From NCBI GenBank assembly GCA_945888455.1, contig CAMCZV010000005.1:1-56808 (forward strand): 56,808 nucleotides of DNA, written 5' to 3'. Positions 1 through 9,040 of the stretch are shown here, in pieces. The position numbers and the translations under genes were made by a program. The DNA is from Candidatus Finniella inopinata. GTDB taxonomy: Bacteria; Pseudomonadota; Alphaproteobacteria; Holosporales; Holosporaceae. How positions within the stretch are numbered: position 1 is the first letter of the stretch; every line of letters begins with the position of its first letter. Under the pieces are notes generated by a model. It was not told the DNA's origin, did no database searches, and saw only the letters and a list, made by a program, of their open reading frames with translations.

Positions 1-2112
1 ACCACCAACAGAACTTACATCAGAACTTACATCTTTAAAGGCGTTAAAGTTGTAAGCTCTCAAGTCAATTTGTTTCACTTCTTCCCCTTTCACCGCAGAA
101 CCTAGGGAGCTTATTATGTCACCTTTTATCTTATCAAAATCACCATGAAGTGTACGGAGATCACGTATTTCAGCTAAAAGTTTGTTATTGGTATCGTTTA
201 GCAGATTTACTGACATTTGGTCTAAAGGCATATTTTCAGCGGTAAGATTTTCAGAGGTCAAAGCTTTCCATAAGCCGCCACCATTAATATTGCTTAATCT
301 TTTTTTTAGTCGTTTCTGTTCTGCCGATAATTTTTCTAGTTTACTCTCTATTCCTTCTTTTGATTCTAATTCTGTCAGATCTTTTATGGATAATTCATTT
401 AAACGCTCTGTGTTAATTTTTTTTAAAAAAAGATCTACTTGCTCCGTAAAAGAATTCATTATATCTTTAGCAGAGGAGGTGAGTCTATTACTCAGATTTG
501 TTCGAGCTAATTTTTCATTTTTTATCGCCTGTGGCACACCGAGTCTGGCGTAATCATCCTTATCTGGGCCATTTTCCATCAATGCACAAGTAAAGAACAC
601 AGTGAAAAGCGAAACAGCCTCTTTTCTATATTTTTCTGCTACATCTAATTTTGTAAATGATGTATTAAATTGTTGGTAAAAAGGTAGCGTTTTTAAAACA
701 TCCATAGCTTTTTCCGCCGCTTTGGTAATACCCTTGTTTTTTAATCGTTCCTCTATTTCACTTAATTTTTTTTCATCAGCAAGATCACTTAGTTCTTTAC
801 CTTTAAAAAACGCTTCACAATCAGCATAAACGTTTTTAAATATTAGACCCTTAACACTGATGTGCGCTGCGTTTATTCTTTCAAGCCAAGTCTTATTATT
901 CTTTATTGTAGTATCATTCAATCCCTTATACCCTATTTTTTCTCCAAACATATCTAATACTGTTTGTGGTAATTGTATTATTGTTTCTGAATTAGAAACG
1001 TTACTCATTAGGCCCTCTTTTTTTAAGTACATTTGGAATACAGGTGACGCCATGAGTTCTTTGTTGCCATTGCTCAATTCGTCTATGGACAATGGCGAAA
1101 TTATTGTTTTTGTGAGCATACTGGTGATACTATTAATTTTTTTATCAACAAAACCTTCTTTAGAAAAAGAAAACTCTTTTTCTAAATAATCAAAAAGCAT
1201 TTCTCTTACATCATCTTTACTTAAAGATGATGCGATATTATCGAAGTCTTCTATTATATTTTTTTTTATATCAGTGTTAAAATCTAAAAAACCCTTAATT
1301 GCCTCAACAATCTTTTTTCTGCCCCCATCATTAAAATGTTCAACAGCCCCTATATCGCTTTTGATTGCTGCAAGTTTATCAGCGTAATGGCGCTTATTAA
1401 AAATTTTGAGCACAGCCATAAGTTTTTTGTTACTCTCTATTTTGTTTATGTTTTCTAAAAGTGATTCTTTGGCCTCAGGCAAAAAAGCGTCTATAAGACC
1501 CTTCGCTAATTGTTTTATATATTTTTTTACCAGTTTATCTTGTACTCCTGCATTTTCCTTTTTTTCCACACCACTAAGAAGTCTATCTGTAACTTTTGGT
1601 ATGAATTTGATCAGCCCTCGTGGGAAACCTTCTACAGACCACTCAGTATCAGGGATATTTGAAATTTGAGTGAGTGCCCCCAAGCTGTTCTGATCCAAAC
1701 TGGCATATGGAAGCTCATAAAAAAGAGAGATCATGAGTCCAACCTCTGGATTGTCGTCTTTGGTAGGCATTAAACGACTCTTAATGAGCAGTGCTTCATA
1801 GGTTCTCTTTTTATCAGCTTCTTTAGGTTCAATGAAGCCACCCTTTGTATCTATGCGGATATATTCACCCCATTTTACAATTACATTTGATTTATTAATA
1901 TTTTCAATCGTTTTAACAGGATCAACTGAAGAAATAGTATCTAAAATTTCAAGTACCTTCTTCTTTTGTTCTAAATCATCATTTTTATTTTCTATTTTTT
2001 CTAGGCTTTTATCCGCAGCAATGGTATCCACAGCAACGGTGTTTTGATTGCTGCTAAAAAGAACCAGAAGCACAGAATATATGATGCTTTTTAATTTTAA
2101 TCTATTTTTCAT
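1..2112 (-). CDS. Large predicted secreted protein, C-terminus cut off by the window edge
   Basis: The reverse strand is open from an ATG at 2112 to the window edge, giving 704 codons without a stop. The protein is not recognised. It starts with a basic n-region (MKNRLKLK) and a hydrophobic stretch (SIIYSVLLVLFSS), followed by a VAVD sequence, which suggests a Sec signal peptide. The rest is rich in Lys, Glu, Asp and Asn and looks mainly helical. A coiled-coil-like segment lies near residues 575-610 (IESKLEKLSAEQKRLKKRL). The coding sequence is much AT-richer than the neighbouring dprA. No good ribosome binding site precedes the ATG. It lies downstream of plsY-dprA, where many alphaproteobacteria have topA. 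A secreted or surface protein of an accessory repertoire is likely; its function is unknown. Confidence 0.8.
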   Translation of the reverse strand, partial: MKNRLKLKSIIYSVLLVLFSSNQNTVAVDTIAADKSLEKIENKNDDLEQKKKVLEILDTISSVDPVKTIENINKSNVIVKWGEYIRIDTKGGFIEPKEADKKRTYEALLIKSRLMPTKDDNPEVGLMISLFYELPYASLDQNSLGALTQISNIPDTEWSVEGFPRGLIKFIPKVTDRLLSGVEKKENAGVQDKLVKKYIKQLAKGLIDAFLPEAKESLLENINKIESNKKLMAVLKIFNKRHYADKLAAIKSDIGAVEHFNDGGRKKIVEAIKGFLDFNTDIKKNIIEDFDNIASSLSKDDVREMLFDYLEKEFSFSKEGFVDKKINSITSMLTKTIISPLSIDELSNGNKELMASPVFQMYLKKEGLMSNVSNSETIIQLPQTVLDMFGEKIGYKGLNDTTIKNNKTWLERINAAHISVKGLIFKNVYADCEAFFKGKELSDLADEKKLSEIEERLKNKGITKAAEKAMDVLKTLPFYQQFNTSFTKLDVAEKYRKEAVSLFTVFFTCALMENGPDKDDYARLGVPQAIKNEKLARTNLSNRLTSSAKDIMNSFTEQVDLFLKKINTERLNELSIKDLTELESKEGIESKLEKLSAEQKRLKKRLSNINGGGLWKALTSENLTAENMPLDQMSVNLLNDTNNKLLAEIRDLRTLHGDFDKIKGDIISSLGSAVKGEEVKQIDLRAYNFNAFKDVSSDVSSVGG

Positions 2113-2369
2113 TTTTTGATTGGTTTTTTTGCTGGGTTTTGGCTTTAACTGGATTGAATGTTTGGGCAATACAGAGCTCTGAACTCTGGCTACAGATCCA
2201 TATTTGCGAAAATTCATTAAAACCATCTGTAAAAAAATATCATCAGGATATTGTGTCATTTTTTAAGTAAAAAATCCATAATAAATTGTCAAAAATGGGT
2301 TAAATCTTGGGCGTGAAATGTGGAAGTTTTTGAAAACATAGGCGAAAAAGGGGTTGGGTATACGGGTTT

Positions 2370-2390
2370 GGGCACCATTAAATGATGCCC
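2370..2390. other. Stem-loop downstream of dprA
   Basis: GGGCACCA and TGATGCCC can pair over 8 bp (one G-U) around a five-base TTAAA loop, eight bases beyond the dprA stop. No T-run follows on either strand, so a classic intrinsic terminator is doubtful. It may be an end-protecting or Rho-assisted 3' structure. Confidence 0.35.
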
Positions 2391-2397
2391 CCCATCC

Positions 2398-3510
2398 TTA
2401 TACACAAGATATGACGCAATCGCCGGGGTAACGTTCAATTTCACCATTCAACTCCATTTCGATCAGAGCAATGCGAATCATCACAGGCGATAAACCCAAT
2501 TTTTCTGATAAATCCCATACGGGCGTGGGCACGGTGCTTAATAAGGCCCCAATGTCGCGGATCAAAGATGATGTTTCGGGCAACAGGGGTGGCATGGCGC
2601 TGTATTCTTCACAAGCCTCTTCGCGAGCCATGTCTTTTGCCAAGTACTGGTGGGTTTCAGAATATTCATTCAACACATCATCGGCCGTTTCCACCAAACA
2701 GGCCCCCTGTTTTAATAATTTGTTGGTGCCGCGCGCCCGAAAATCCAGCGGATGACCCGGTATGGCCAGAACGGCACGGCCCTGATCGGCGGCGTATTTT
2801 GCCGTTAACAGGGATCCTGAACGTAAACTGGCCTCCACAATCAAACTGCCCCAAGACAAACCAGAAATGATGCGATTGCGTTTGGGAAATAATCCAGCAT
2901 GCGGGGACGTAAACAGGGGGTCTTCGCTGATGATTAGGCCTTTTTCCGCAATGTCCGCATACAGCTTTTTGTGCTCTGGCGGATAAATATGTCCGATGCC
3001 ACCGGCAATAACCGCAATGGTTCCATTATCCAAACTGGAAGCATGGACACAGGCATCAATGCCACGGGCCAGACCGGAAACCAGCACCCAGCCTTTGGCC
3101 GATAAAATTTCGGCAATTTGTATGGCAATGCGTTCGCCCGCAGAGGATGCATGGCGCGCACCCACAATGGAAAACAGGGTTTTGGATAATAAATCCAATC
3201 GACCCAGGACGGAAATAAAGGGCGGAGCATCCTTTAGGTGTCGTAAACTGGTGGGATAATCGGCATCATAAATGCTGAGTAAGCGCAGTCCCTGTTTGGC
3301 ATGTGCGTCGACTTCCCGTTTAATGTCGTCCATGGATGGAATAATGGCGCCAGAACGTCGGGCAATGGTGGGTAAACGATCCAGCGCCTCTTGGGCATTG
3401 CCATAACGTTCCATCAAATGGGCAAAGGAAATGGGGCCAACATTTTCTGTGCGTGCCAGGCGCAACAGATGCAAACGATCGGTTTCTGAAAGGGTACGTA
3501 TAGAGGGCAT
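2398..3510 (-). CDS. dprA: DNA processing protein DprA (Smf)
   Basis: DprA binds incoming single-stranded DNA in natural transformation and loads RecA onto it. About residues 105-275 carry the Rossmann-like core motifs: SIVGARHASSAG, SGLARGIDACVH, FPKRNRIISGLS and an IPGHP segment followed by GTNKLL. An N-terminal helical region precedes the core. A C-terminal winged-helix (DML1-like) domain follows (TPVWDLSEKLGLSPVMIRIAL). The reading frame extends upstream to a TTG at 3531, but the ATG at 3510 gives 370 residues, a normal family length, and is preferred. plsY lies upstream in the same direction, the usual alphaproteobacterial order. topA, which often follows, is replaced by a secreted-protein gene. 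Conserved DprA need not mean the cell is competent. Confidence 0.95.
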   Translation of the reverse strand: MPSIRTLSETDRLHLLRLARTENVGPISFAHLMERYGNAQEALDRLPTIARRSGAIIPSMDDIKREVDAHAKQGLRLLSIYDADYPTSLRHLKDAPPFISVLGRLDLLSKTLFSIVGARHASSAGERIAIQIAEILSAKGWVLVSGLARGIDACVHASSLDNGTIAVIAGGIGHIYPPEHKKLYADIAEKGLIISEDPLFTSPHAGLFPKRNRIISGLSWGSLIVEASLRSGSLLTAKYAADQGRAVLAIPGHPLDFRARGTNKLLKQGACLVETADDVLNEYSETHQYLAKDMAREEACEEYSAMPPLLPETSSLIRDIGALLSTVPTPVWDLSEKLGLSPVMIRIALIEMELNGEIERYPGDCVISCV

Positions 3511-3640
3511 GGTGCGGATGGTGGAGGGCAATACATCCGATGATACCCTAGTTTTCAGCCTGTGAAAAATTGGATTTAGTTTAAATTTTCCCGAGTATTT
3601 AAATCATTGCACCCATCACAGAACAGGGTTCGGACGGCAT

Positions 3641-4249
3641 TTAAGGCTTGATGGGATGCTTTTTCAAAGAGGATTCTGTGCCGCGGATCAAGCGGGAAAT
3701 ATTTCCCCGATGGGCGTAAAAAATCAAGGCCGTGATCAGCGCCATGGCCACGGTGGATGAATGATCAAAAAACAGGGCTGTTAATACAAACGCCCCCAGC
3801 ATGCCGCATAAGGAAGCCAGCGACATATACCCCGTGGTTTTTAAAACACAACCCCAAATCAGGGCGGAAGCCATAAAATGGATGGGCATGGTTATGGTCA
3901 TTACACCGCAAGCCGGAGCCACACCTTTCCCCCCTTTGAATTTCAGAAAAATCGGAAAAATGTGCCCCGCAATACAGGCCACACCCATGGGCAATTGGTA
4001 CTCTTGGGGTGAAAAACACAGGGGCAGTGCGCTTTTCAAAAAATCCGACACGTACACAAGGGCAGAAACCTTGATGCCCGCCAAACGGTACACGTTGGTG
4101 GTGCCAATATTACCAGACCCCACCGTACGCGGATCACCCTTTTTTAACCATCGGGTCCAGAGAATTCCAAAGGGAATGCTGCCACACATATAGGCCACCA
4201 GAAGATAAAAGCACAGCGTCAGGTCGGATGCAAAGGGCAGGGACGTCAT
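3641..4249 (-). CDS. plsY: Glycerol-3-phosphate acyltransferase PlsY
   Basis: PlsY is a membrane enzyme that moves an acyl group from acyl-phosphate to glycerol-3-phosphate, the first step of phospholipid synthesis. Family motifs are clear: CGSIPFGILWTRW, GSGNIGTTNVYRLAG and FKGGKGVA. About five hydrophobic helices alternate with these loops, as expected. The frame runs back to a TTG at 4348, adding 33 residues not typical of the family. The ATG at 4249 gives 202 residues, the normal size, and is used here although it lacks a clear ribosome binding site. The gene precedes dprA on the same strand and is divergent from the DciA-like gene. Confidence 0.95.
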   Translation of the reverse strand: MTSLPFASDLTLCFYLLVAYMCGSIPFGILWTRWLKKGDPRTVGSGNIGTTNVYRLAGIKVSALVYVSDFLKSALPLCFSPQEYQLPMGVACIAGHIFPIFLKFKGGKGVAPACGVMTITMPIHFMASALIWGCVLKTTGYMSLASLCGMLGAFVLTALFFDHSSTVAMALITALIFYAHRGNISRLIRGTESSLKKHPIKP

Positions 4250-4404
4250 GATGGAAGCAACCCAATATAATATTTGATCATAATCTGGGGCAAAGTAATG
4301 CGCAAGGCAATCAAAACGGTGTAGAATAGACTGTAAGGATACAGTCAAGTTTTAAACGCAACAAAACGCTGTGGCCATGACCCACACAAAGGAGAGTTTA
4401 CACC

Positions 4405-4716
4405 ATGACCCAAGCACTGGGGGATTTGGTTCAGTCCTTGTTACGCCCCGTTTTTGAAAAAAAGCCCCAACTGTCTTTGATGATGGATTGGCCCATGATT
4501 GTGGGGTCAGAACTGGCTGCTTATACGTGGCCGTTAAAAATTGTGTCGCCTCAAAATGGTCCAGGGGTGGCCTATATTCAGAGTCCCCCAGCTTATGCCA
4601 TTGTGGCATGGTCTCATACATGTGTTATGATCGAGCGCATTAATCAATACTTGGGGTATCAAGCCATTAACCGCATTCGCTTGGTCAAAGATGACATCGT
4701 CAAAACAGAGTCATAA
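4405..4716 (+). CDS. DUF721 (DciA-like) protein
   Basis: This 103-residue protein matches the DUF721 pattern: a central W-x2-IVG-x-ELAAYTWP segment and a C-terminal helix pair (IERINQYLGYQAINRIRLV). In other bacteria the DciA family helps load the replicative helicase DnaB where DnaC is absent. A GGAG-type ribosome binding site (AAAGGAG) lies ahead of the ATG. The end overlaps the start of addB by 26 bases, so the two are probably cotranscribed and translationally linked. The family assignment comes from the sequence pattern; the helicase-loading role is inferred from the family. Confidence 0.75.
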   Translation: MTQALGDLVQSLLRPVFEKKPQLSLMMDWPMIVGSELAAYTWPLKIVSPQNGPGVAYIQSPPAYAIVAWSHTCVMIERINQYLGYQAINRIRLVKDDIVKTES

Positions 4717-7204
4717 CACCATTCAACGCCTGTCTTTTCTGGACACGGCATTGGTGGATGGTGCCATTTCCCATATGATGGCCGCGGATTGGGATTGCGT
4801 GATTGTACCGTCTCTGTTCGTGCTGAAAGGCATCAGAAAACAGTGGTTACAGAAAAGTGGGCCAAGCATTTTGCCGAAAATCGTGACATATGTGCACCCC
4901 ATGACGTACACCAATCCCTGTGCTTTGGGGCAAAAACCCGTATCATTGGCCCAAGGTATGGCCTGGTGCTTGGACTTTTTTCAGAACTATTTTTCAGAAA
5001 ATCCTACTTCTCAGCCCCCAGATTTGGCTGGTTTTGCTCGATCGTTGTTGCATTTGTGGGAGCACATTGACCGAATGGTTTTGTATGATCATCCGGATAG
5101 AGCTGCCACGGCGTTGTGGGAAAATCAAGGGGTGCTCTTGCCCGAATCGTTGCTGCATTTGGGACATTTATCCGGTACGCCGCACTTGGTTCAAGAGTGG
5201 TTAAAATGGTGGCCTCAATGGTTGCATCGCCAAAATCTTTGCAGTCAAACGCGCGCGACCTATTTGGCTCAAAATCACGCACTCACGTTCTGGTCAAACC
5301 ATCCCCATCATAAAATATTGCTGTGTGTTCAGAATATTGAAAAATTGCCCACAGATTGGTTGAAAGGGCTGATGTCTTTGCCCAATGTGTGGACGTTGTT
5401 TCCAAACGATTTTGAATTAGGTGAACGCCTGGGGGTTCAGATTGATGGTATGGGCATGGTGCCTCTAGCGGAAGCAAGGGGCGTTTCAGAAATCATGTGC
5501 GCACACGAATCAGAATCGGCCAGAGTGATGGCCATTTTAATCCAAGACGCCTTAAAAAATCGGGGCGATGTAGGGCTGGTGATTTCATGTTCGATGCTGT
5601 TACAGCGTGTATCGTGTGCATTAAAAATCCATCACATTCATTTGCCCACACCATACCAATCCTTGGTGAATACGGCGCTGCAGAGCATTTGGAGGGGGTG
5701 TTTACAGGGCTGGCCCTTGTCAGAGGTCGTTATGGTGTTGCGGCACCCATTGGTTCTAAAAGCCTATCCCATTGTGGGGGAGATGACGCGTTTTATAGAA
5801 CAACACCGTCCAAAATGGCCTGGCATAGGGGGTAATGATTCTGATGTTCAGATCGATGGCATGCCCAGATGGCTGAAACGATTGCACCGCAGGTTCAATG
5901 ATGCTTTTGGATCGTTGACCAGCCATTGTCAAGTAAACTCTGTTAAACAACCCATGACGTTTTGGATAGATGGTCATGTCCAAGCGCTGGATCATACTTT
6001 ACCCTTGGCCGTATGGGATCATGATGATGTGGTGGAAAAGATGCTGCAAGAGGGCAGCAATAATTTACCCCACCTTGACGCGGTTGCGTACGGACAGTGG
6101 TTCAAGGCCTGGACATCCACTCTGGTGCACATGGATAAAGAGGCTGATATTTGGGGGCATGAAAAAGGGGGAGGAGAGGATCGGATTGTGGTGGGTACGG
6201 CAGAAGATTTAAGCGCGCTGCATTTGGGCCGATGCATTGTGGCCGTTGCCGAACCATTACCAAAATTTCCCTGGATGCCCAAATCGTGGCAAGCCCATTT
6301 TCATTTATGCCAGGATGGGGAAAAACAGCGCTTTGAAAACCATTCCGCAGAGATTTTTCTGGTTTCTGTTCATTCGACCCCATCCGAATCCATATACCGT
6401 TATCGTGCGGAACAGCATTGGAAAAAAGCCCTGTTGCAGGATGTGGTTATGCCTGTGGGTGCAGTCAAGCGTCCGTACCCCCCATTGCATCGTGTTTCCA
6501 TCAGTGATGTACAGCGTTGGCACACCGATCCAGAAGCTTTTTATCAAGAGCGCGTATTGCGAATCAGGGAAAATGTCATTTCAGAGCAACAGGCTTGGGG
6601 TTTGGCCATGCATGTCGTGTTGGACCATTTCCTACGAGACTTTCCTGCGAATCTGAGGTTTTCTGTGGTTGAATTATTCGATGGATTATGCGCATTGGGC
6701 GATGTTTTTTTACCAGAAATGCCCTGGTGGAAATGGTCAGCTCGTCGTAAGTTGTTGTATTCCATTGCAGAATGCGAATATGTCCATCGACAACGGGGTA
6801 TCAAAAAATCCTTGACAGAGCAAAGCGGGCACCTAACATTTTCTTTGCCTCAGGGCTCTATTACTCTGTTTGGTCGCGCCGATCGTATCGATTATTTGGA
6901 TGATGGCACGGCGCATATTATTGATTATAAAACGGGGGTTACACCGTCCTTTGTGTCGCTGGATCGTATGGAATCGGTGCAATTGCCGCTAGAAGGGTGC
7001 ATGGTACAATCGGGCGCTATGGGGGCGCCTATGCGCGTATCCGCATTATCGTGGTGGTCGCTGCATCTGACCCACGGATGTCGTATCAAAACCTATCCAC
7101 GCTGTGTGTCCGCGTTGTTGGACCAATATGCTGGCGTGATACCCCAATGGATGAATCAATTGATTTCTGGTGGGTATGGGGATTTTCCGGTAAAAACGGG
7201 CTAG
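4691..7204 (+). CDS. addB: Double-strand break repair protein AddB
   Basis: AddB is the non-motor partner of the AddAB helicase-nuclease that resects double-strand breaks for RecA. The C-terminal third shows the RecB-type nuclease signature, GRADRIDYLDD followed by IIDYKTG near residues 725-750. Just before it is the alphaproteobacterial AddB segment WHTDPEAFYQERVLRI near residue 600. No iron-sulfur cysteine set like that of Bacillus AddB is seen. At 837 residues it is shorter than many alphaproteobacterial AddB proteins (about 1000), mainly in the degenerate N-terminal helicase-like region. The start overlaps the DciA-like gene. addA normally follows directly, but an AT-rich secreted-protein gene is there instead, so AddA must be encoded elsewhere or be lost. 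Confidence 0.88.
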   Translation: MTSSKQSHNTIQRLSFLDTALVDGAISHMMAADWDCVIVPSLFVLKGIRKQWLQKSGPSILPKIVTYVHPMTYTNPCALGQKPVSLAQGMAWCLDFFQNYFSENPTSQPPDLAGFARSLLHLWEHIDRMVLYDHPDRAATALWENQGVLLPESLLHLGHLSGTPHLVQEWLKWWPQWLHRQNLCSQTRATYLAQNHALTFWSNHPHHKILLCVQNIEKLPTDWLKGLMSLPNVWTLFPNDFELGERLGVQIDGMGMVPLAEARGVSEIMCAHESESARVMAILIQDALKNRGDVGLVISCSMLLQRVSCALKIHHIHLPTPYQSLVNTALQSIWRGCLQGWPLSEVVMVLRHPLVLKAYPIVGEMTRFIEQHRPKWPGIGGNDSDVQIDGMPRWLKRLHRRFNDAFGSLTSHCQVNSVKQPMTFWIDGHVQALDHTLPLAVWDHDDVVEKMLQEGSNNLPHLDAVAYGQWFKAWTSTLVHMDKEADIWGHEKGGGEDRIVVGTAEDLSALHLGRCIVAVAEPLPKFPWMPKSWQAHFHLCQDGEKQRFENHSAEIFLVSVHSTPSESIYRYRAEQHWKKALLQDVVMPVGAVKRPYPPLHRVSISDVQRWHTDPEAFYQERVLRIRENVISEQQAWGLAMHVVLDHFLRDFPANLRFSVVELFDGLCALGDVFLPEMPWWKWSARRKLLYSIAECEYVHRQRGIKKSLTEQSGHLTFSLPQGSITLFGRADRIDYLDDGTAHIIDYKTGVTPSFVSLDRMESVQLPLEGCMVQSGAMGAPMRVSALSWWSLHLTHGCRIKTYPRCVSALLDQYAGVIPQWMNQLISGGYGDFPVKTG

Positions 7205-7238
7205 GCTCCGGTTGCCACCATGAACGATCAATTTGTTA

Positions 7239-7267
7239 TTGCCAAATTAACTAAATTCTATTATTAT
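7239..7267 (+). promoter_or_regulatory. Candidate sigma-70 promoter for the 7297 gene
   Basis: TTGCCA at 7239-7244 and TATTAT at 7262-7267 are separated by 17 bases, 29 bases before the ATG at 7297. The region is AT-rich, so chance matches are possible. Confidence 0.4.
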
Positions 7268-7296
7268 TGTAATAAGGCAAACAAAATAATAAAATT

Positions 7297-8856
7297 ATGA
7301 AAAAAACTAATTACTCAAAGCAATCTGCCGGCATTCTGGCATTGTTGAACCTGTTGTTGATTCCTGTTTTCGCAGTGGAGCGACAAATCGATACAACACA
7401 AGGCTCGAAAAAGGAGCCAACTGATTACTCTACATTACTGAAACAATTGAAAAAATTATCTTACGTTCAGCTTTCTAAAGAGGTAAGTAATATAATTACT
7501 ACAGAAATTAAGGAAAATAATGAAAAAAATATTAAAAATATTTTAGAATTACTTTCTGATGAATCACTTTCTGAGCGAAAGTTTAAAAGGCTTCCATGTA
7601 AAGATTTCGCATTCATGGTTGCTTTTCACAAAGAAAATATAGAAATGTTAAAAAATATTATTAATCTTCAGAACCCCCCTAAACCTGTAGGATTTGATAC
7701 TCTTTCTAATTGTTTGAAATTAGCAATAAAATTTCAGAAAAAACATCTTCTGAATTTCTTGTCTGACAAACATAATTTGAATATAGATCAGGATGGTGTG
7801 GATGCACTTTTTTTAGCAATCTTAGATTCTGTTGACTGCGAAGAAAACGTTTTCCGTGGGAGTTGGGAGGGGAGTTGGGGTGGATTATCTGAAGAATTAT
7901 CTGACGTAGACAGCGTAGAATATCTAAACGTAGTTTGTAATTGGAAGGAAGTCGTAGATGTCATTTTTGATAACCCTTCAATAAAGCCATCAGAAGAATG
8001 TATAAAAAAATGCTTTAAAAATGCTATTCATAAATTTAATGAGTTTGGTGGTGATTTTTTCCGACGCACTAGGTGGGATCTGAATAATATTCATAATTCA
8101 GTAAAAGTTTTACTGTATAAGTGCAAAGAAAAGGGAGTAAATGTTGATGAGAGCAAAATTTTGGATGCGTATGTTAGAAACTTGAAAAACTTTCACTCAG
8201 ACAGCCATGGGTATAAGTGGGCTGTGAAAGCGATAGCAGAAATTCCGTTTTCAAAAGAAGTGTGTAAAAAAAGTGATAGCCTACCAGAATACTTTGATGC
8301 CATTTTGGATGCGTATGTTAGAAACTTGAAAAACATTTACTCAGACACACGGGAGCATGATACGGCTATGAGAATGATGACAGAAATGCCGTTTTCAAAA
8401 GCAGTGTATGAAAAAAATTCTAGACTGTCCGCATACCTTGATGACAATAAATTGTCTGATAAGGAATTTTATAAAATTATGCAAATCAGAACAAAAGATG
8501 GGGGCAACGCACCCTTTGCAGAATACCTTATAGAGCGATATTTGCAGGGGAAACATGATGTTTCACCACAAGCTATGGACAATGTGATGAAGAACAGTAC
8601 AGTTGACACGGGTGGTAAAATTGGTATAGGTGGACTAAAACGATTATCAAAAAAACCACACCTTCCGGTATCAGGTTGGCCGCAAAGTAAAGATGTTATG
8701 CAGCATATCAGCGAGTATAATGGCAACTCACGTATTGAGCCTGATTTACTCAACCGAGTAAAAACTTATAGAGAAAGCCAACGCGTAAAGGGGATTGTGC
8801 ATCAACCGGTAGCCCCAAAGGAGATGGCAAATCAAGTAGAAGAAAACAAGGAGTAA
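7297..8856 (+). CDS. Predicted secreted protein with a tandem 48-residue repeat
   Basis: The product is 519 residues and not recognised. The N-terminus (KKTNYSKQSAG, then ILALLNLLLIPVFA) looks like a Sec signal peptide with cleavage near FAVERQ. Residues 90-170 have helix-loop-helix spacing that recalls ankyrin-type repeats, but no consensus can be shown. Two adjacent 48-residue units start with ILDAYVRNLKN at about residues 288 and 336, and each ends in a PFSK segment and a short acidic linker. The C-terminal 100 residues are proline- and basic-rich. The gene is clearly AT-richer than addB before it and sits where addA is normally found. It resembles a symbiont or pathogen effector-type protein; its role is unknown. 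Confidence 0.8.
   Translation: MKKTNYSKQSAGILALLNLLLIPVFAVERQIDTTQGSKKEPTDYSTLLKQLKKLSYVQLSKEVSNIITTEIKENNEKNIKNILELLSDESLSERKFKRLPCKDFAFMVAFHKENIEMLKNIINLQNPPKPVGFDTLSNCLKLAIKFQKKHLLNFLSDKHNLNIDQDGVDALFLAILDSVDCEENVFRGSWEGSWGGLSEELSDVDSVEYLNVVCNWKEVVDVIFDNPSIKPSEECIKKCFKNAIHKFNEFGGDFFRRTRWDLNNIHNSVKVLLYKCKEKGVNVDESKILDAYVRNLKNFHSDSHGYKWAVKAIAEIPFSKEVCKKSDSLPEYFDAILDAYVRNLKNIYSDTREHDTAMRMMTEMPFSKAVYEKNSRLSAYLDDNKLSDKEFYKIMQIRTKDGGNAPFAEYLIERYLQGKHDVSPQAMDNVMKNSTVDTGGKIGIGGLKRLSKKPHLPVSGWPQSKDVMQHISEYNGNSRIEPDLLNRVKTYRESQRVKGIVHQPVAPKEMANQVEENKE
8158..8445 (+). repeat. Two-unit tandem repeat, period 144 bases, inside the 7297 gene
   Basis: Unit 1 is 8158-8301 and unit 2 is 8302-8445. Their first 33 bases are identical; later parts diverge but stay in frame with the same spacing. 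This indicates an in-frame duplication of 48 codons that is recent compared with the rest of the gene. Confidence 0.85.
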
Positions 8857-8863
8857 AACCTGG

Positions 8864-8879
8864 TTGACACCACTGTCAA
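8864..8879. other. Small perfect hairpin after the 7297 gene
   Basis: TTGACA and TGTCAA flank a CCAC loop, seven bases after the stop codon. No T-run follows. It may be a 3'-end hairpin or a chance inverted repeat. Confidence 0.3.
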
Positions 8880-8983
8880 TAACGCTGCGGGTATATATGA
8901 GGTTAACGGACAAAACCCCAGGAATAATATGAAAGACGTGGATTGATCTTTTCAGGAACAGTCTTAAAAACCCTATGATCTTG

Positions 8984-9012
8984 GAGGGGCAGGGGGGGGC
9001 TGTTCGCCCCTC
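8984..9012 (-). terminator. Possible terminator of the uracil-DNA glycosylase gene
   Basis: GAGGGGC and GCCCCTC can form a 7-bp stem about 30 bases past the UDG stop. The loop is long and G/C-homopolymeric. On the minus strand a short T-run appears only about 15 bases after the stem, so this is a weak call. Confidence 0.3.
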
Positions 9013-9040
9013 AGCATCCACCCCTCTGCAAAGACCAACC

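Noticed and set aside
182-2047. Several plus-strand frames of 70-123 codons at the left edge
   Set aside because: All lie opposite the long uninterrupted minus-strand frame and give Phe/Ser-rich products typical of antisense reading.
7600-7830. Ankyrin repeats in the 7297 gene product
   Set aside because: Helix spacing is suggestive, but the TPLH and GADVN-type consensus is missing, so no ankyrin call was made.
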